From: Montifringilla adamsi | Taxonomy: Eukaryota > Chordata > Aves > Passeriformes > Passeridae | Assembly: GCA_017590115.1 (NCBI GenBank) | Contig: JAGGNK010006437.1 | Span: 434,001 to 498,000, forward strand | DNA length: 64,000 bases | Direction: 5' to 3' | Shown here: positions 34,176 to 46,500 of the stretch, piece after piece | Position numbering within the stretch: the first letter of the stretch is position 1 | How the letters are laid out: every line of letters begins with the position of its first letter | Notes under the pieces: generated by a model | The model's input: the letters and a program-made list of their open reading frames with translations, nothing else | Told to the model about the DNA's origin: nothing | Databases searched by the model: none | Translations under genes and position numbers: made by a program

Positions 34176-35576
34176 ACCAGTTTGTACTATGACATTGTCA
34201 AATTCAAAACACAGACAAAAGTGAAAAGTCAAATTCAGCCCTCAACATTTTTAAGGGCTGAATAATGGTGGCTTTTAGGGAACAAGATTGAGAGCCACAG
34301 AGGTTCTCTTGGATAAACTTTGGACATGGTATGTCAGAAAAAAAAAAGGAATTCCAGGTGTCAGGTGTCTTCAGGAAAACACCAAATATCATACAGAAAA
34401 TATTATATATCTGTTGTGTATAAATGGAGTTTTCTGGTTTACAGGTACTTGCCATAAGCCTGGGATTCTCTAAGTGTCCTTATTTAAAAAAGTAATTATC
34501 TCTGTCTCAGTGGCACACAGTATTATCATTCATGTTTAATTGCTGATGTCTCTCAGAGTATACATGATGTGGCTTCAAAGCAGATGCCTTGTCTTTAGGG
34601 TGTAAATTTTAAGATGTATATCTCCCTGCAGAAAAGTTGAGTAATAAGGGACAATGGAGAAGAATTTAATAATGCCAGCAGCTAGGAACATGATTAATGC
34701 ATTAGCAAGGGATATCTAATGCACCCAATGGGAAATGATAAATCTGCAGGGTTCTGTTTTAATGGTCTAAATCTTACTCTTTCAATAACTGGGAAGCACT
34801 GAATTTTTGTTTACTACAAAGCTACAAAATTACTTTGGCAGGCTTGTTACAAGATGGAAAAAACATGATCCAAGGTTTGTTTGGTTTTGCAGTCATTAGT
34901 CTTGCAACTTGCAGAAGAAAATTGGGAGAAAAGGAGAGAAGCAAAGCAAAAAAAGTAACTAAAAGCCTTCAGTGTTGTTCCTTAACTAAAATGCTTCTCT
35001 TAGAGTAATTCCCAATGTTTCCCAGTAAGCAAATAGCACAAAACCAGTATGGTCTTGGAAGTGGTAATGCATTCTCAGAAGTAATGCATTAGTTACCACT
35101 GGTAAGGGTGTGAGCATTTCTGGTCCTGTATGTTTAGATACAGATCACAGACCTATTACTGTAACTTAACCATCTGGTGAGTGCATCTCATTCCTTTTAC
35201 TTCATGCTTCATGAGCTAATCCATTAAAAAAACCCCATTGTTTGCAAACTGATCCTAATTTTTGCAATGTTTATGCTATTTTTATATTTTTTGCAATTTT
35301 TCTTTTATATTTTTGCATTTTTTTGTGTTACTGAGAAAGGCAGTCATTTTTTTAACTCTCACCAGCTTGGAGAGACAAAACATTAAATCCTTGATTTAAA
35401 TGAGTGTATTGATGTTTATCAAGTGACTATTTCTAGTAATTTAGTCTGTATAATATGCGTAATTTAAAGTGCAAGTTTATCCTTTAAACAAAGCTAGAAA
35501 AGTCCCATGAACGTGTTTTGGTTTTTGGTAACTTCACTTTTTCTAGTTCAAATCTCTTCGTTTAATAGATTTTTCT
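34176..35576. other. Unannotated noncoding stretch
   Basis: AT-rich DNA without recognised repeats. The segment 34640-34800, with ATGATTAATGCATTAGC-like motifs, could be a conserved noncoding element by appearance. Confidence 0.4.
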
Positions 35577-36190
35577 TGCAGTTCGTGGTGGGGTGGGGGC
35601 ACCCCGGGATGTCCCCGGAGGGCCCCCTAGGCTGTGAGTTGGCTGGCAGCAGCAGGCAGGCAAGGAGACTCCACACGGCTTCTGAGGGTGCTGATCAGAT
35701 GGAGGTTTATTTGGGGTCCCAACACCAGGAACAGCATGGCTACTGAGGGAAAAGGGGGGAAGGAGGGGGAGCCTAGGGGAGGGAAGGGGCAAGAGATAAA
35801 GCTCTAGCTGATGTGTGCTTTTCAGCTACAGCAAGTGGATAGGGATTGGGAACTGGGGAGGTTACGGGGAGCCAGGGACTCTGCGAAAGAAAACCTTTTC
35901 GGGGTACCCTGCGCCTTCAAGCAGTTTGCTCCTGGTGATCTACCCAAAATAAGGAAAAAAGGGGTATGGATTGCAGAGAAGGCTATTATCCTGCTCTTGG
36001 AATAAGAGGAGAAGGAGATCATGAAGTAGAATTTGCAATTCAGTGAAATGTTGAGGCTTAGCCGTGTGGCTGCAGTGCGGGGTTTAGAAAGATGCAGTGG
36101 ATTCCCGGGGGTTTGTTAAGGGGAGGGCGTGTTAGGGATGGAATTAGGGTTTATTTATTAGAAAGGGAATAGACTAAGCAGGAACATTTA
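35577..36190 (-). mobile_element. GC-rich LTR, minus strand
   Basis: A strong GC-rich block against AT-rich flanks. Its minus strand carries GTTGGGACCCCAAATAAACC (AATAAA is the complement of 35706-35711) and ends in a U5-like CCGGGGTGCCCCCACCCCAC. The polyadenylation signal and GC-rich U5 make a solo LTR the best reading. A CpG-island promoter is less likely because no exon adjoins it. Ends and target duplication are not fixed; a minus-strand start TGTTCCTGC near 36190 is my guess. Confidence 0.6.
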
Positions 36191-39100
36191 GTGCTCTGCA
36201 CTCTAAACAGCACCATCAATGATGGTTTTTTGATCATTGCATTTTTTAAAGCACTATCCATTTCTATTTTAACATAGGGAGAAGTTCCTACTTATGTCTT
36301 TCTGCTCTATTCAATACACTCTATCAATTATTACCCTCTGTCTTTTACCAGAAGAAATATATATTCAGTAGTAGAGAGGTTACAAGTTATTTTAATTTGG
36401 TAGAAACTAGAACAAATTAGAAGTTAAGTACCATTAGATCATTAGACTTCTCAGTACCCTGCTGGAAGAATCTACATGCTTTTTTTGATGATTACTTCTT
36501 GCCCTTCAGGCATATTTGTTTCAGAAAAATATTTCCTGCATGTGATATGTACAATCTCCTAAGTCAAATTCAAAATATTCACATCTCCAAATAAGGAGGC
36601 AGGATGTGTGATCTTGCATCACAGAATCCGAAGTGTACATTAAAATTATATTTCGCTCAGTAACTTAAAAACTAAAAAATGTGAAAGATCAAAAATATAA
36701 AGTAGTAACTTGTTTTAGTAATTAGTAATATGTTGTTTTGTACCAACTATCTTACTTGTTTTCTGTCTGAGGAGCTAGGAGTGTTATTTCAGGTTTTGTA
36801 AAATCTTCTGTAATATTCTTAGTAGCTAACATGTTTAGGAAAGCAGAATACTTAAAGTGAATATCTCATATTCTTTAACTGTCCCTCTATTTCCCCATAT
36901 TTGTTTTTATCTCTATTTTCTATCTGCTCCAAAGTATTCAACCTTTCATTTATTTCCTTTCTTTGAGGCAGTGTGCAAAGACTTGCCAATTGAAAGAGAC
37001 AGATGAAATGTAACAGAAATTCCTTGATATGAACATGCAGACATAACTCCCATGCATCAAAATCAAAAAAAGCCCAGCAGCCAGGCACTACTAAATTGGG
37101 CTTTGCAAGTTCCTCCATTACAATCACAAAAATTCCAGAGGTAATATATCCCCCCCACCAACACCCCTTCTTTCTTAGGTTATCAGGTCTTTAGATTCTG
37201 ATAACTCTCAACCTAGAGGAAAGCAGCCTTAAAGTGATAAAAGTGATAAAAGCTATAGAAGGGATAAGAATGAAAAAGACTACTACCATCTGGTTTCCCA
37301 CTTATTACTCTGTCATTGGAAAGATTTATCAGCTGATGCCTCCAGGTACATAATAAAGTGTGTTAATGCTATCTTGGTCAGTGGATTACTCCTCTGAACA
37401 TCTTAGCTCTATTCATATCTGTGCTTTCAACTGCATGTGTAATTTAGAGCAAATTACTGACAATTTCCCTGTTCTTCTCCACTGTAAAGATAAAAGTGTG
37501 AATTTTCTCATTGTGCAGCGCTTTAAAGCTTTATGGGTTACAAATACTATATAATCAATTATTGCTGGAAAGTTGAAATCATATGCACATTTATTGCATT
37601 TCTTTCCTTCCTTGTTAATTTCATGTATAAATTCCATAAATACATTCTTGTTTTAGTCCAGTACTTTGTCTAGCCTATCTACAAGGTCTGCGCTGTTTTT
37701 CCAAACTAAGAACTTAGTATTTTTTTTATGTGCATAATTATACCTTGGGGAGCCAAGCTAAAGTATTTTTCACATGAAAACCAAAATCCTCAATAAAAGA
37801 CTGGCATCCTAGACTGAGTCTAGTTCAGTGACTCGTACAAAGTATGCTGGCAAACACATTAGCACATGCCAACCTCACTTCCAATAAAACTGACATACTG
37901 GAGGACTTTTCTAATACTTCTGAGATTACTTGAATGCATTTGAACTGGTGTTATGCCACACAGATACCAAATCTCCAACTAAATGGTTGTGTGAACTTTT
38001 CATAATGGACATCAGTCAAATGTTTCAAATGGTTCTGTGTACAGATGTAATTACTCACCTACAAACACAATTGACAGGGTGGAAAATGTTTAACTTAGTG
38101 CCAAGTATGCTTTTCCTTAACTTCAGTGTAACCTGAAAACAACTATATGCAAAGGGGTAAATTTCTCATAAATTTCTCATGCCCAGAAGCTCCTTTTCTC
38201 TTTACATTCCTCAGACAGACTAAATAATTTATCTTGGAAATGTTCAGAAAAGCTCTAAAAACAAGGAGAAGAAAATTTCGTCTGTAGTCATTTGAAACTC
38301 TCAGTCCAAGGAAGACTTACAGTCCTTCTATGACTTCTTTCTTATAAACACCAAATTTGGGGGTTTTCCCCATTTTGTCTTCTCTAAGAAAAAAGAAGAA
38401 AATCTCAGTCTTTCAGAAAAGATGAACTTTCTTAACATTTACTTTGCACTAAAATCACATTAAATAGAAGATTTATTAAGACAGAACAAGCATTAGGAAA
38501 ATGCATGTTTTTGTCTTATATTTTTCCTAAATTATTAAATTAAAATAAATTTTAATCTAGAATAAATTGAATATACCTTCAATATTAAAAACATTATAAA
38601 TGTGGAGAAATTTTCTTATAAAGGGGAAAACAGTGACTGATTACTAATTGTGCCCAAATGGCCAGTATGTACATAAACCTGATATGATAATTTCTTTGCA
38701 TCTCAGCAGTCTGCTTAACTATTTAAAAGGAAATATTAAGTTCCCTGTATGCAAACCCCCAAGTTTCCTTTATGTTCCAGCTCTTCCCACATAGGAAAAT
38801 CATTGGGACAGGAGCATCTATGTGTTTTGAACTCAGAATATCCTCTAAATCATCACTGAAACCAGGCTTCTGTGTGGGTTACATCAGGTTCAGGCGTCAG
38901 TAACTAGTGAATATCTGATTTACCTACGAGGTATTAATGTCATTTTCATGTCAAGAGTTCTTAAACCTGAAGCTATTTTTTCTTTACAGACTACATTCAG
39001 AATGTAATCCATGAACAGAAAATCTTCTAAATAAATTAGTAAATGGGAAACAGAAACACATTTTAAGGTTGTCTCATCATTGGAGAACACAATTCAGGAA

Positions 39101-39992
39101 AACATTTCAATACCTTTCTACTCTGTAGTCAATACAATTTTCTCTTTCCCTTAAAGAGAGGAGCTGATGTACTTTTTACTAACAGTTCATCAGTTCTGCA
39201 TTGTGACATGGCAAATTTAACAGTTGGCACTGTGATAGTAAAGTGACTAGAAGCAATGTTTTTCAGGCTTTTATTAGCAAGTCACTCCATGAACATCATG
39301 TCAACTATAACAAATAAAGTATTAATAATTGTTTAGACATCTTCAGTGAATTATTTTCCTGTTTAAGGTCACAGCTCTGAAGAGTAAGACTGAATTATTT
39401 TCCATTTATGTGAAAGATTGTAAAAAGTAATATACACTTAAGGTTATTTCAGTATTGTTTAAATTATACACCATGATGTCTGTGTTTATATTTTGTAATA
39501 AAAGCAGTGGGACATCATAGAATTGAGTCCTAAGAAAAACAAAAAAGAAGACTGAAGTCCAATATGAAGCTGTTATCCAATAATAATTTCAGATGAAGGC
39601 TGAGTCAGCGTACAGCTCTTTTCTAAAGATTTAAAGGGATTATTCTTTCTTTTTCCCCTCTCTTATGACTCACTGTAATAATTATTGACAGGATGTCAGC
39701 TATTGATACTACTTTACACACCTTGTTTTCTGTAAGTGACTGTCTTCACATATATTTACATTTGATGCACAGGGATATTAAAAGTTACAAAAGAAGGACT
39801 GACTGTAAATGATTTTGAGTTTACAGAAAGTCATTGAGTTTACAGAATTTGAATTAAACAGAAAAAGGCTCACTTATACAATGTTTCTTTTCATATGAAA
39901 ACTAGTGTCAAAATTTTATATGGCAAATAAAAGAATTTATATTTGGCAAGTTGGACTTGAAGAATAAACATATTATATGGTATATATTGAAG
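36191..39992. other. Unannotated noncoding stretch
   Basis: About 3.8 kb of AT-rich, apparently single-copy DNA. Scattered short frames, none with a domain. Nothing else is recognised. Confidence 0.45.
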
Positions 39993-40643
39993 TGTAAGAG
40001 CCTGAATGAGAGATGCAGTACTTGAGGCAGCTCTTCAAAATGCAGTTTGTTGTACCCAAGATGTTACAGCAGTTCAGGGTCGTGGATGACAGAGCCTGTG
40101 CCTACAGCTGTCAGCTCCAGCTGCAGACAGGCCTGGAGACCCTTTAATTGTGGTTAAAATGCATTATATACTTTGCTGAGCATCTTAATACAGTAGAACC
40201 AATCTATACCTTAACTTTTATCTATAGCCTATCATAACTACTATAATTACCATATTCATGTTGCTATTCTCCAGTCACTAAAAGTTAGCATGTTACAGGT
40301 TAAGTTAGAAGTTGTTTTCCAGTTTTCTTGCAGTGGAAAATTCTGAGACCTTTTTTCTACTTGCAACATCTGCTGACTTGTTTGCCTGTGGAATCTTTCT
40401 GCTTGGTAAAAACATCTTGTTTGAGGTGGGTTTATCCTTTGCTCTAAGTCATAAAAACCCCTTCTAACTAACATACCCTTTGCCTCCTTAGTTATCTAGT
40501 AAGACTGGCTCAGCAATTCTTTTCTTCTATATCAAAACTTGCTTCCATCTCTATTCCTTCCTCAGCTTCTGCATTCAAAAATCTTTCTGTCAAGCATACA
40601 TATCTGTGAGACTTTCTTGTCAAACTTTCATCCTTCCCAATAC
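39993..40643 (-). mobile_element. Solo LTR, minus strand, well preserved
   Basis: Plus-strand left end TGTAAGAGCC; right end near TCATCCTTCCCAATA. On the minus strand a TATATAAT box (complement near 40163-40170) precedes the sequence GGTACAACAAACTGCATTTT, where AACAAA probably stands for a mutated AATAAA. The U5-like terminus is then CTCTCATTCAGGCTCTTACA. The block TATAGCCTATCATAACTACT is familiar to me from songbird LTRs. There is no adjoining retroviral coding region. No clear target duplication. Confidence 0.65.
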
Positions 40644-41570
40644 TGCAGTATGGTTTTTTATCATTGTGTTGGACAAAAGTAGCCAACAAACTCTTTTAGC
40701 ATCTGCATTCTGAATGTAAGAAAGCAAAATCATATGGGGACATTTTAAAAAATCACAACTCATAGGAATGGAAGACTCAAACCGAGCCCTGCAGACCTAC
40801 AGAGGCTATTTCTCTAATGCAATGTGCCACAGTTCTAGAAGACTTATGCAAGACACAGAGTAGTCTCTAATGATGATATCTGATAAGCACATGTTAAACT
40901 GATTATGTGAAAGATCCATATATACAAAATACAATAAAAAACCCAAACTGAAATCATTAATTCTCTGCTTCTTGTTGATTTTGTTATTGCTGATGCATTG
41001 TCATTTCTATGCAAAGTAATGACAAAAAGCGTTACCTTTTTGTCGCCCTTCTTCCTTTGATGGAAAAAACAGTGTGTGATTTATAGTGAAAATATGACAA
41101 ATATCACTCTTAGTCACTTGAGCCATGCATGTTACCCAATCTCTTTTAAAGAAAGAACAGTTATCAACTGTTAAAGGTATTATTTCCTAGAACAATATTT
41201 GAAGACGATCTAAGACTGAAAAATCCCATTAAAATGTAATTAGACGACAAAAGACATTTAAAGACTTCTGTCATCAACTTGTTGCTCATTTGTAAAGAAC
41301 TACAAACTGACAAAAAAGGGACTAAATCATTACTATGACTTCAGCCTGCTTCCCTGAAACAGTGTTACTAGTCATTTGTGTAATGACGTCCAAAGGAAGT
41401 TAAAAATTGCTACACTGTGCTAGTACTAGAAATCTAGAAATAATCTGTTTTATTGTTTCATGCACAATTACACTATAAAATTATTACTTTCTGTAGAAAA
41501 AAATGAGCAAAAACATTGAGCAATCTTAATTTTATGTTCTTCCAAGGGGCACGGTTTTGTGCAGCACAAC
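40644..41570. other. Unannotated noncoding stretch
   Basis: No recognised gene or repeat. Confidence 0.45.
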
Positions 41571-41680
41571 TTCACAGAATTGCACAGAATCACAGAATGG
41601 GTGAGGTTGAAAGGGACCACAGTGGCTTATCTGGTCCAACCTACCTGCTCAGTCAGGGTCATCCTAGAGCACATGGCACC
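41571..41680 (-). mobile_element. CR1 LINE, short 3' fragment, minus strand
   Basis: It starts with CACAGAATCACAGAATGGGT, then AGGTTGAAAGGGACCACAGT, GGTCCAACCTACCTGCTC and GGTCATCCTAGAGCACATGG. All are diagnostic of CR1 3' ends in reverse orientation. Similarity ends near 41680, a severe 5' truncation. Confidence 0.93.
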
Positions 41681-43046
41681 TAACCTCGAGCACGCCCCTG
41701 TCCTTTCCCTACCCCTCAGTACATCTAGTCACAAATGTGGGGTTTCCACATGGAGTAAATAATTTTTAAAATAGTTTAGATAAGAAACAAAACATACAAT
41801 ATTTTGCTTTGGTGATACTGCTATCAAGACTGATCAGATTTCTGATAGATGGGATATAGATGGGAAATCTAGAGGGTTTGCTCCTTCAAATGAAAAGTGC
41901 TTGTGTTTTACAGAATAAAACAACTCTTCCTTGGAATGGAAAGATATAGAGGAAAATTTTCTATTAGCACCTTAGAGTTACCAAAACAGCACTATTTTCA
42001 CCAAGAGTCCTTTTCAAGGAAAACAAACACCTTGCTTAAGGGCTTTACTGCCACAGCCTTAACACCTGTTCTTGGCAGGGGTGGACTTGCTGTACAGTTA
42101 GACCACAATCTGTCTATTAGAAATTACATTCAAGCTTCTTTTTCATCTCCTTTGCTTGGTAATTTTAAGGGTTTATGTTGATAAAGTACATATAAATACA
42201 CATCCCCAGTATTAAGTGAGCACAGTGCTGGTTAATTTTTTGGGACATGTATGAAAGCAATAAACAGCACATAAAGCAATGCATGATTTAGATCTAAGAC
42301 CAAATGTTGAAAGGTATATTTACCAATTTTTTATATATGCTATGGAAAGTCAGGCTGACCTTGGACAGGATTTTGGTTTTCATACATTTATTATAAAATT
42401 GGTCATATTACCAAAGAATTCAAAAACAATCAGTAGTAGGTAATATAAGCTAAAATAAAATATTTTTCTGGATGGATAGTATATTTTCTGTGCCTGTGTC
42501 TTTAACTCCTGCAAAAAATAATAGGTGAAATAATTGCATTGAAATAGCTGAAATCCATTCCTTACTATCACAGACATGGCACAATGCAGGTTTCCTAGAC
42601 AGTAAGTACAAAAGTAATGCTGAGCTCACCCACACACTCCCAGCCCTGGAGGTAGTATGGGCTGAGCACCACAGGCTCTTTCCATTAAGGAGTTTGGGTG
42701 TGGTCAGGCTGTTTTTGAGGATTAAAGAATGTAGCAGTATGGGCACAGACCAATCCATAGCACTTGGCTGTAGTCTCAGAGAACGGTCCTGAAAGACTGA
42801 GTGTTTTCCTAGTATCCACAAATGGTAATAACTGTCTTTCTAAAACTCTAGCGTCAGGACAAAGATGAGTAAATGATCCATCTAGTACTGGATAATTGTT
42901 ATTTATGTCATAGTAGACAAAAATATTGAGATTGTATATATTTGCACATTTCTGACTAGAGCAAGCCATAGAATATTGTGATGTTTCTCCTGAATTTAGT
43001 GAGTCACCTTAACTGTGTGAAAATGTAAAAATGCATCTTCACCTTG
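41681..43046. other. Unannotated noncoding stretch
   Basis: AT-rich. Overlapping frames at 42450-42969 (minus) have no recognisable domain. No repeat is identified. Confidence 0.45.
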
Positions 43047-43566
43047 AGTCACGTGTGCAGTTTTAGGCACCACAATATAAAGAAAAAAGATTATATTAGA
43101 GAGCATCTAAAGGAGGAACACAAGGATCCTGAAGGGTCTGGAGAGCAAGATTTATGACAAGTGGCTGATGTCACTTGGTCTGTTCAGCCTGGAAGAGACT
43201 TAGGGGAGACCTCACTGCAGTTACAATTTCCTCACAAGTGAGAAAGGAGGGGCTGACACTGATCTCTTCAGTCTCCTGTCCAGTGACAGGACCAGTGGTA
43301 AAATGGCCTGAAGCTGAGTCAGGGGAGGTTTAGATGGAATAGTAGGAAAAGGTTCTTTACCCAGTGTGTGGTTGTGTGCTGGAACAGGTTCCCCAAGGAG
43401 GTGGCCGCAGCACCAAGCCTGACAGAGTTCAAGAAACCTTTGGACAATGCTTTCAAGTGCATGTTGCAGATGGGATTGTTGGGGATGTCCAGTGCAGGGC
43501 CAGGAGCTGAACTGGATGATACTGATGGGTCGCCCAGTTTATTTTGTGATTCTATGATTCTATATA
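43047..43566 (+). mobile_element. CR1 LINE, 5'-truncated, plus strand
   Basis: About 520 bases of CR1 3' region. Blocks in order: CAGTTTTAGGCACCACAATA, TGAAGGGTCTGGAGAGCAAG, TGTTCAGCCTGGAAGAGACT, GTGCTGGAACAGGTTCCCCA, and a terminal TGTGATTCTATGATTCTATA. Its internal sequence differs from the 26.7 kb copy, suggesting a different CR1 subfamily. Confidence 0.95.
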
Positions 43567-46500
43567 CCACTGCCATCTGTGAAGCCCATACACTGTGCTG
43601 AAAAAAATGCACTTTTTTGCTGTTATGCATTAATTACTCTGTGATTGAAAATAATGTATTGATAATACATAAAAATAGATCGTAGAAACTCACAGAATTG
43701 GTCAGCATACATGACTAGTGATAGCCAATGAACTTTTTCCAGATGAAAAACAAAACACAATTGTTCACAAAACAAGTAAGATATAGATTCAAACAAAACA
43801 TTCTTGAAAATGAAAAAGAATAGCATTAAAAAGATCAGCTTTCATTAGCCAGCAACTTGCAAACAGAAAGTAGTGTTGGCTACTATTGGCTAATTATGTG
43901 TTTAGGGGAAAATTTTCTTTTTATCACTGTGTTTAAAAATATCAAAAATTAAATCTATCAACTGATTCTCCAGAAAACTAGCAACACTCTGAGGAGGGAG
44001 GGGGGGAGGGTGGGGGGAAGCACTCATCCTTACAGCAGCAAATTCTTCAATTATCAAGTTAAAAAAAAAAAAATTAATTGTGTCCCTGAAGTCTGGCGCC
44101 AACAGCTGAGGCTTGGGCTGCTTGTTTACTTAGGAGTCTTGGAAAATCTCTTCCTTAACCTTGGGAGATTTTTTCATACATGCAACTGCGAATCTCAGAG
44201 TACTGAAGTCCTATGCTGCTATCAGCAGTTGTTTTCAGAAGTATTAAGTAATGGTATTGCTGTAAATATTATTTATGCATTATGTGTTATGATTTCCCTT
44301 CTTTTTCAGATGCCCCCGAACTACTTTTAAAATATAGGCAGAGAAGAGGATTTTGGGAAAATATTCCAGGGCTGAAACAACTCAGACTTTGCCAAATGCT
44401 GTACAACCAATTCCAGTGACAAATAGAGCAGATCCTGCAAACTACCTCCCACATATAATACTCTTGAATTTCTGGTGGTGCTCACTTGCAGAGGTGAAAG
44501 ACGCATTTTTCATCTAACCCTTAAGAACATAACTGCATTAGTCTCTCCTGCTCTAATCCAATCAGTGACACTGTTCCTCTCATGGGTAAATGGTCATGTA
44601 GTGCCACTCTATCATTAAAAACAGGAGTTATGAAAGCTCAGAATTCCTCTTTCTTTAGTAACTTGCTTTCCTGAGTCTTGGGAAGCCTGAGAGAGAAGTG
44701 CATATTGGGGATGGAAAGTTGTTCAGAAGGAGATATTTTGTCCTAATTTCAGTCCCTAAGTGTTTGTCTTAAAGATTCATAAAAGACATAGAAAAAAAAG
44801 CATAGAAACAATCAACTGTGATTAAAATCCCAGAACATGTGTACAAATAACTTCACAACTAGAATTGGGTGATACATATTCTGGGCTGATTTCTCAAAGG
44901 TCACACTCACTTTTCATCTCAATTTCACACAAGGGTCTCTTTTCTTTCTTTATCTCCTGTTCATATGAAAGATGAAATCTGTCCAGATCTAGCATTTCAT
45001 GCATGAAAACATATACTTCCATGTATAGATAGATGTGCGTATATAAATGTATATGTTCTTATATAAATATGTAGGAACCATAAAAATACGTGTGTGTTTT
45101 ATATACTTATATGTATGAAAGATAATTATATGGGAGATGATGGGCTTTTATTGCCCAAAACAACATGAGGATCATGAAATATTCTGATCAGCTGTACTGT
45201 ACTTATGTTGCTAACTCTCACCCAAACCTGTCAAAATGTCTTCTAGAAATACTGTAAAAGAGAAAAATGGCACTGAGGAGCCATCAAGGGGGTAATCTTA
45301 TATAGGAATGGAAAACCCAAGTATATTGGGGTTTTATGGGGTATATATATATGTATATATATATATATACTTACGTATTCTGATAGGTAATGGATCTTTC
45401 AGAATAATTACTCAGAAAAATATTATAATCAAAGTTCAAATCCATTCCAAATTCTGCATATCATCTTGTTTTATAAAACAACATTAAAATCCATGCATTA
45501 ATTCCATTAATTTAAATAATTTTCCATTATTTTATATATAACAGACTGGGTAATTTTATGATATATATAAGCAATTGGTGAATTGGTATATATAAGCAAT
45601 TTAATGTTACTTATAAAATAATGCAAAATTATTAAATTTACAGATTCAGTTGTCCTTCACCGGAAAATATTTAAACAATAGTTGTTCATGCCATAGGAAT
45701 GACAGTGAGCCTAATTCTCTGGTTGTCCTTATGCCTTATAGTTTTAGTGTCATGTATTCAGTAAAATAATTAGACCTTTAGAATATTTGGCACTATATTT
45801 TACTGACAACGTATGATCAAATTATATGGAAAAAAATATATTTCACAAATCTTTATAATACTGGTTACAGAAAATTTGACCACATTCTTCCTGAAATCAC
45901 TCTTCATAAACATGGGACTGCTTGTGCTTTATGGAAAAAACTGTTTGGAGGAACAGAAATTGGAAGAAACATTTATTAGTAACTGTGGTAACCAAAGTTT
46001 CCTTCATATTGTACTCTCTCTAATAGAATTTCCAGACTCCCCCAGTCAGAGAACAGAAGCAGCAACATAGGATGGAACCTACCAATTTCAGCTTTGAGAG
46101 ACATGAACTGTTAATGAATGGTTACATAAGATTATTTTGAGGTCACTTCCTTGGAATTAAATAGCCTTTATGACATAAAATTATTCCATGTATGCTACAA
46201 TTTAATAACATCTGTCATAGATGTTCTCAAAGATGGAAAAATGTAATATATTTGTATATTTGGTTCCATTTCTTTTGAATAATATAGCCTCACAAGGAAC
46301 AATTTTGTTCTCTAAGGAGGAAATGTCTCTAAACACAGAAACTTTCTTGGTCATCCATTTTCCTTAAGAACAACAAAATTATGTCTTCTGCCTTTTGCAT
46401 TAGAAAGAAATAGAACATAACCAACCTCAAATTACACTCCTATTCTCAAATGCATAATTCCACTCTTAAAGCTATTCATTTTTCATAGTAAATGTGACCT

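Noticed and set aside
35577..36020. GC-rich block as a CpG-island promoter
   Set aside because: It contains an AATAAA and a U5-like end on the minus strand and no adjacent exon, which fits an LTR better.
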